This document shows, one piece after another, positions 62,070 through 64,000 of a stretch of 64,000 nucleotides of DNA. This DNA is from CAWJNF01 sp963844235 (GTDB taxonomy: Bacteria > Actinomycetota > Thermoleophilia > Gaiellales > Gaiellaceae). The first letter of the stretch is position 1, and each line of letters opens with the position of its first letter. The stretch covers positions 496,001 to 560,000 of the forward strand of contig CAWJNF010000008.1 of NCBI GenBank assembly GCA_963844235.1, in the 5' to 3' direction. A program made the position numbers and the translations under genes. The notes below the pieces were generated by a model. That model did no database searches and was not told where the DNA came from. It worked only from the letters and a program-made list of their open reading frames with translations.

Positions 62070-63191
62070 TCAGGCCCGGACGTCGCGGGCCAGGCGCAGG
62101 CCGATCGAGCCGACCCCCACGAAGTTGCCGTGCCGTCGCGCTGTGCGGGCGACGTCGCCCGGCCGGTTCCACGCACCCCCCCGGCAGACCCAGTCCTCCG
62201 CGCTCCAGTCGAACTTGTCCTCGTCGAAGGGGTAGCCGGGGTAGAGCGAGAACTTGTCCGCGACCCACTCCTCGGCGTTCCCGGCCATGTCGAGCGCGCC
62301 ACACGGGGAGGCGCCGTTCGGGTAGATCCCGATCGGCGTCGTGGCAAGAGCCTGATCGAAGCGGTCGCCGAAGAGCCCGCTGTCCACGACGACCGAGCCA
62401 ACGCGCAGCACGACGTTGTAGACGGGTCGCGCCTTCTTGTAGAGCCCCGCGAACGTGTTGCCCTCGAGCGTGTTGCAGCGCTCCGGATCGAACTCGTTGC
62501 CCCACGGGTACAACCGCCCGTCCGTGCCGCGAGCCGCCTTCTCCCACTCGGCCTCGGTCGGCAGCCGGTACGGGACGCCCGTCTCCTTGGCCAGCCACCC
62601 GGCATAGGCGACCGCGTCCTCGTGGCTGATCCGAACCACGGGATGGTTGCTCTTGCCCTCCGGATAGGTCGGGCCGGTCCACGATGCAGGCCGTGGCTGG
62701 CCCGTGGCCTCCACGAACTCCGCGTACTCCCGATTCGTCACGGGGTACTTCCCGATCTCGAACTCGGCCACCTCGACCTCGTGCTGGGGCATCTCCTTCG
62801 CGATGAAGCGGGGCTGGACCCGGGCATGCTTGTATTCCTTGATGATGCGCGGCTGGTCCTCGGCGAGTGTCCCCATGCGGAACGGCCCGCTTGCGACCCG
62901 GAGCATGACGGGCTCGTGCGACGGCACGCGGGGGTCGCCCAGGAGGCCGAGCGCGGTACCCGCCGCGCGTCGCCTGGGAAACGAGTAGGTGCCGTCGTCT
63001 TCGGCTGCCTGCGCGAGCGCGGCCGCGTAGGCGGCGTTCTCGCCACGCTCGCCGATCCGGGTCGCGGCGGCGGCGCGCGCCTTCGCATCGCCCCCGATCA
63101 GCGCCTTCCAGAGCTGCGCGTCGATCGCCTGGTCCGCGCCCTCCGGGACCGGTGCGGCGTCGGAGCCGCGCTGCTCGCTCGAGGCCGTCAT
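62070..63191 (-). CDS. SUMF1/formylglycine-generating-enzyme-like protein
   Basis: The 373-residue protein has a short helical N-terminus, then a SUMF1 domain: LRVASGPFRMGTLAEDQPRI, EFEIGKYPVTNREYAEFVEA, YRLPTEAEWEKAARGTDGRL, and WVCRGGAWNRPGDVARTARR at the end. True sulfatase-activating enzymes need two cysteines near this last motif; here only one is seen before RGGAW and none after, so it is not a standard formylglycine enzyme. The family also includes oxidative enzymes of secondary metabolism (EgtB-like). Its start overlaps the preceding gene (ATGA). Confidence 0.87.
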   Translation of the reverse strand: MTASSEQRGSDAAPVPEGADQAIDAQLWKALIGGDAKARAAAATRIGERGENAAYAAALAQAAEDDGTYSFPRRRAAGTALGLLGDPRVPSHEPVMLRVASGPFRMGTLAEDQPRIIKEYKHARVQPRFIAKEMPQHEVEVAEFEIGKYPVTNREYAEFVEATGQPRPASWTGPTYPEGKSNHPVVRISHEDAVAYAGWLAKETGVPYRLPTEAEWEKAARGTDGRLYPWGNEFDPERCNTLEGNTFAGLYKKARPVYNVVLRVGSVVVDSGLFGDRFDQALATTPIGIYPNGASPCGALDMAGNAEEWVADKFSLYPGYPFDEDKFDWSAEDWVCRGGAWNRPGDVARTARRHGNFVGVGSIGLRLARDVRA

Positions 63192-63673
63192 TCGGGCCTG
63201 CCTTCGGCCTCGTCCATGGTGCGCAGCCGAGCTGCCAGCGTGACGAGCATGTGCTCGGCGAGCCGCGGATCCTTCCGGAGCTCGCGGAGGAAATCCCACC
63301 GGTGGAGCACCATGCAGAGCGCCTCCTCGACCGCGAAGACGGAGGCCGACCGCGGGCGCCCGTCCAGGAGTGCCAGCTCGCCGAAGAACTCACCCGGTCC
63401 GAGCTGGGCGAGCAGCCGGCCGTCGCTGCCGTCGGTCGACCCGACGCGCACCTCGACCGAGCCCTCGACGAGGAGGAACATGCCGTCCGCCTCCTCGTCG
63501 AAGTCGGCGCCCTCCTGGATGATCTCGTCGCCCTGCGGGTACGCCGCCACGCGGGCCAGCCTGGCCAACCGGGCGATCGCATCGTCGGACAGGCCTTCGA
63601 ACAGCCTGGCGCCGCGGAGCAGAGCCGCCTTGTCGATCTGCCCTTCGCTGACGATCGGCTTGCTGCTCATCAT
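63188..63673 (-). CDS. Cyclic-nucleotide-binding protein heading the ketosynthase operon
   Basis: The 161-residue protein has one cNMP-binding barrel: LFEGLSDDAIARLARLARVA, YPQGDEIIQEGADFDEEADG, GEFFGELALLDGRPRSASVF. No DNA-binding domain follows. It is the first gene of the minus-strand operon and overlaps the SUMF1 gene by four bases. It may regulate the pathway by protein contact. It is the third protein with this domain in the window. Confidence 0.87.
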   Translation of the reverse strand: MMSSKPIVSEGQIDKAALLRGARLFEGLSDDAIARLARLARVAAYPQGDEIIQEGADFDEEADGMFLLVEGSVEVRVGSTDGSDGRLLAQLGPGEFFGELALLDGRPRSASVFAVEEALCMVLHRWDFLRELRKDPRLAEHMLVTLAARLRTMDEAEGRPE

Positions 63674-63770
63674 GCCTCGCCGTGAGTGGACACGTGCAAG
63701 GCGAGATATTACGCGTTTGCGACCGTCCGTAGCAGTGCGCGAGCCAGGCGCAATCCGCCCTTACGCCGTT

Positions 63771-63795
63771 GGGCCGGACGGGATTCGGCCCCTAC
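63771..63795 (-). repeat. GGGGCC palindrome
   Basis: GGGCCGGACGGGATTCGGCC followed by CCTAC, a diverged member of the family at 35174-35379. It covers the stop codon of the cyclase gene and lies before the operon promoter. Confidence 0.6.
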
Positions 63796-64000
63796 ACGCT
63801 CTCATCGGGCATGATCGCGACCGCCCGCGTCCAGCCGGCGCTCGCCCGCTCGACGAGGACCGGAAAGCAGGCGACCGTGAACCCGCTGGCGGCCGGGAGG
63901 TCGCCGAGGTGGGCGAGCTTCTCGATCTGGCAGTACTCGCGCTCGCGACCGACGAAGTGCGCGGGCCACAGGTGGCCCGAATCCCCGTCGCGCAGGAAGT
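63792..64000 (-). CDS. Cyclase-family (kynurenine formamidase-like) protein, C-terminal part
   Basis: Only the last 68 codons are in the window. HFVGREREYCQIEKLAHLGD, then AASGFTVACFPVLVERASAG, is the C-terminal signature of the cyclase/formamidase family (PF04199). These metal-dependent hydrolases act on amides or ring structures. It reads in the same direction as the ketosynthase operon and may be part of the same locus. The start is outside the window. Confidence 0.75.
   Translation of the reverse strand, partial: FLRDGDSGHLWPAHFVGREREYCQIEKLAHLGDLPAASGFTVACFPVLVERASAGWTRAVAIMPDESV

Overview
The window is GC-rich bacterial DNA with actinobacterial gene content: a long TrpB2-type tryptophan synthase beta chain, an AccD-AccA fusion, GH15, xfp, actinobacterial serine/threonine kinase, KS-alpha/KS-beta pair, and many GTG starts with four-base overlaps. 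I infer a soil actinobacterium, possibly of the Thermoleophilia (Gaiellales/Solirubrobacterales) type. The class assignment is a guess from gene flavour, not from a marker.

Layout. (1) 1-3.6 kb: end of proS, an XRE regulator overlapping it, trpB2 and a SnoaL-like gene. (2) 3.7-29.3 kb: an accessory block built around one intact tRNA-Pro(GGG) at 13198-13275. A 5' fragment of this tRNA with its upstream region lies at 3717-3819, and 3' fragments lie at 26041-26086 and 29267-29311. All copies share the anticodon-loop segment, so that loop is the likely crossover site. I infer three elements: A (3.82-13.2 kb) to the left of the tRNA, and B (13.24-26.05 kb) and C (26.05-29.27 kb) in tandem to its right. 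A and B are diverged relatives in mirror image. Reading toward the tRNA, each carries a small zinc-ribbon gene with a conserved leader, a RepA-like ATPase (truncated in B) beside short repeats around a hairpin, a terminase-small-subunit-like gene, a shared small gene, an excisionase-like HTH gene, a conserved control region and a tyrosine integrase. Neither has visible transfer or capsid genes, which suggests phage-satellite-like or plasmid-like integrative elements. Element B also carries DUF2254, manganese catalase, DUF892 and STAS genes. Many genes in A, B and C are broken by single frameshifts or stops, while the flanking chromosome is nearly intact.

(3) 29.6-53.3 kb: chromosomal genes for a membrane protein, a YcaQ-like winged-helix protein, a Ser/Thr kinase with an extracellular repeat domain, phosphoketolase, a cyclic-nucleotide-binding protein with a GH15 glucoamylase/trehalase, a triple-FHA/MFS fusion, a TPR protein followed by accDA-accB-accC, a GAF protein, an acyl-CoA ligase, an arginase-family enzyme, a cNMP-patatin phospholipase and a small hypothetical. 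(4) 53.4-64 kb: a likely secondary-metabolism locus with a cupin, two FAD monooxygenases, a PD40 lipoprotein, and a tightly coupled minus-strand operon of cNMP-binding protein, SUMF1-like protein, two alpha/beta-hydrolase-fold proteins lacking the serine nucleophile, KS-alpha and KS-beta. The window ends in a cyclase-family gene. A GGGGCCGGAT...ATCCGGCCCC palindrome family is dispersed between genes.
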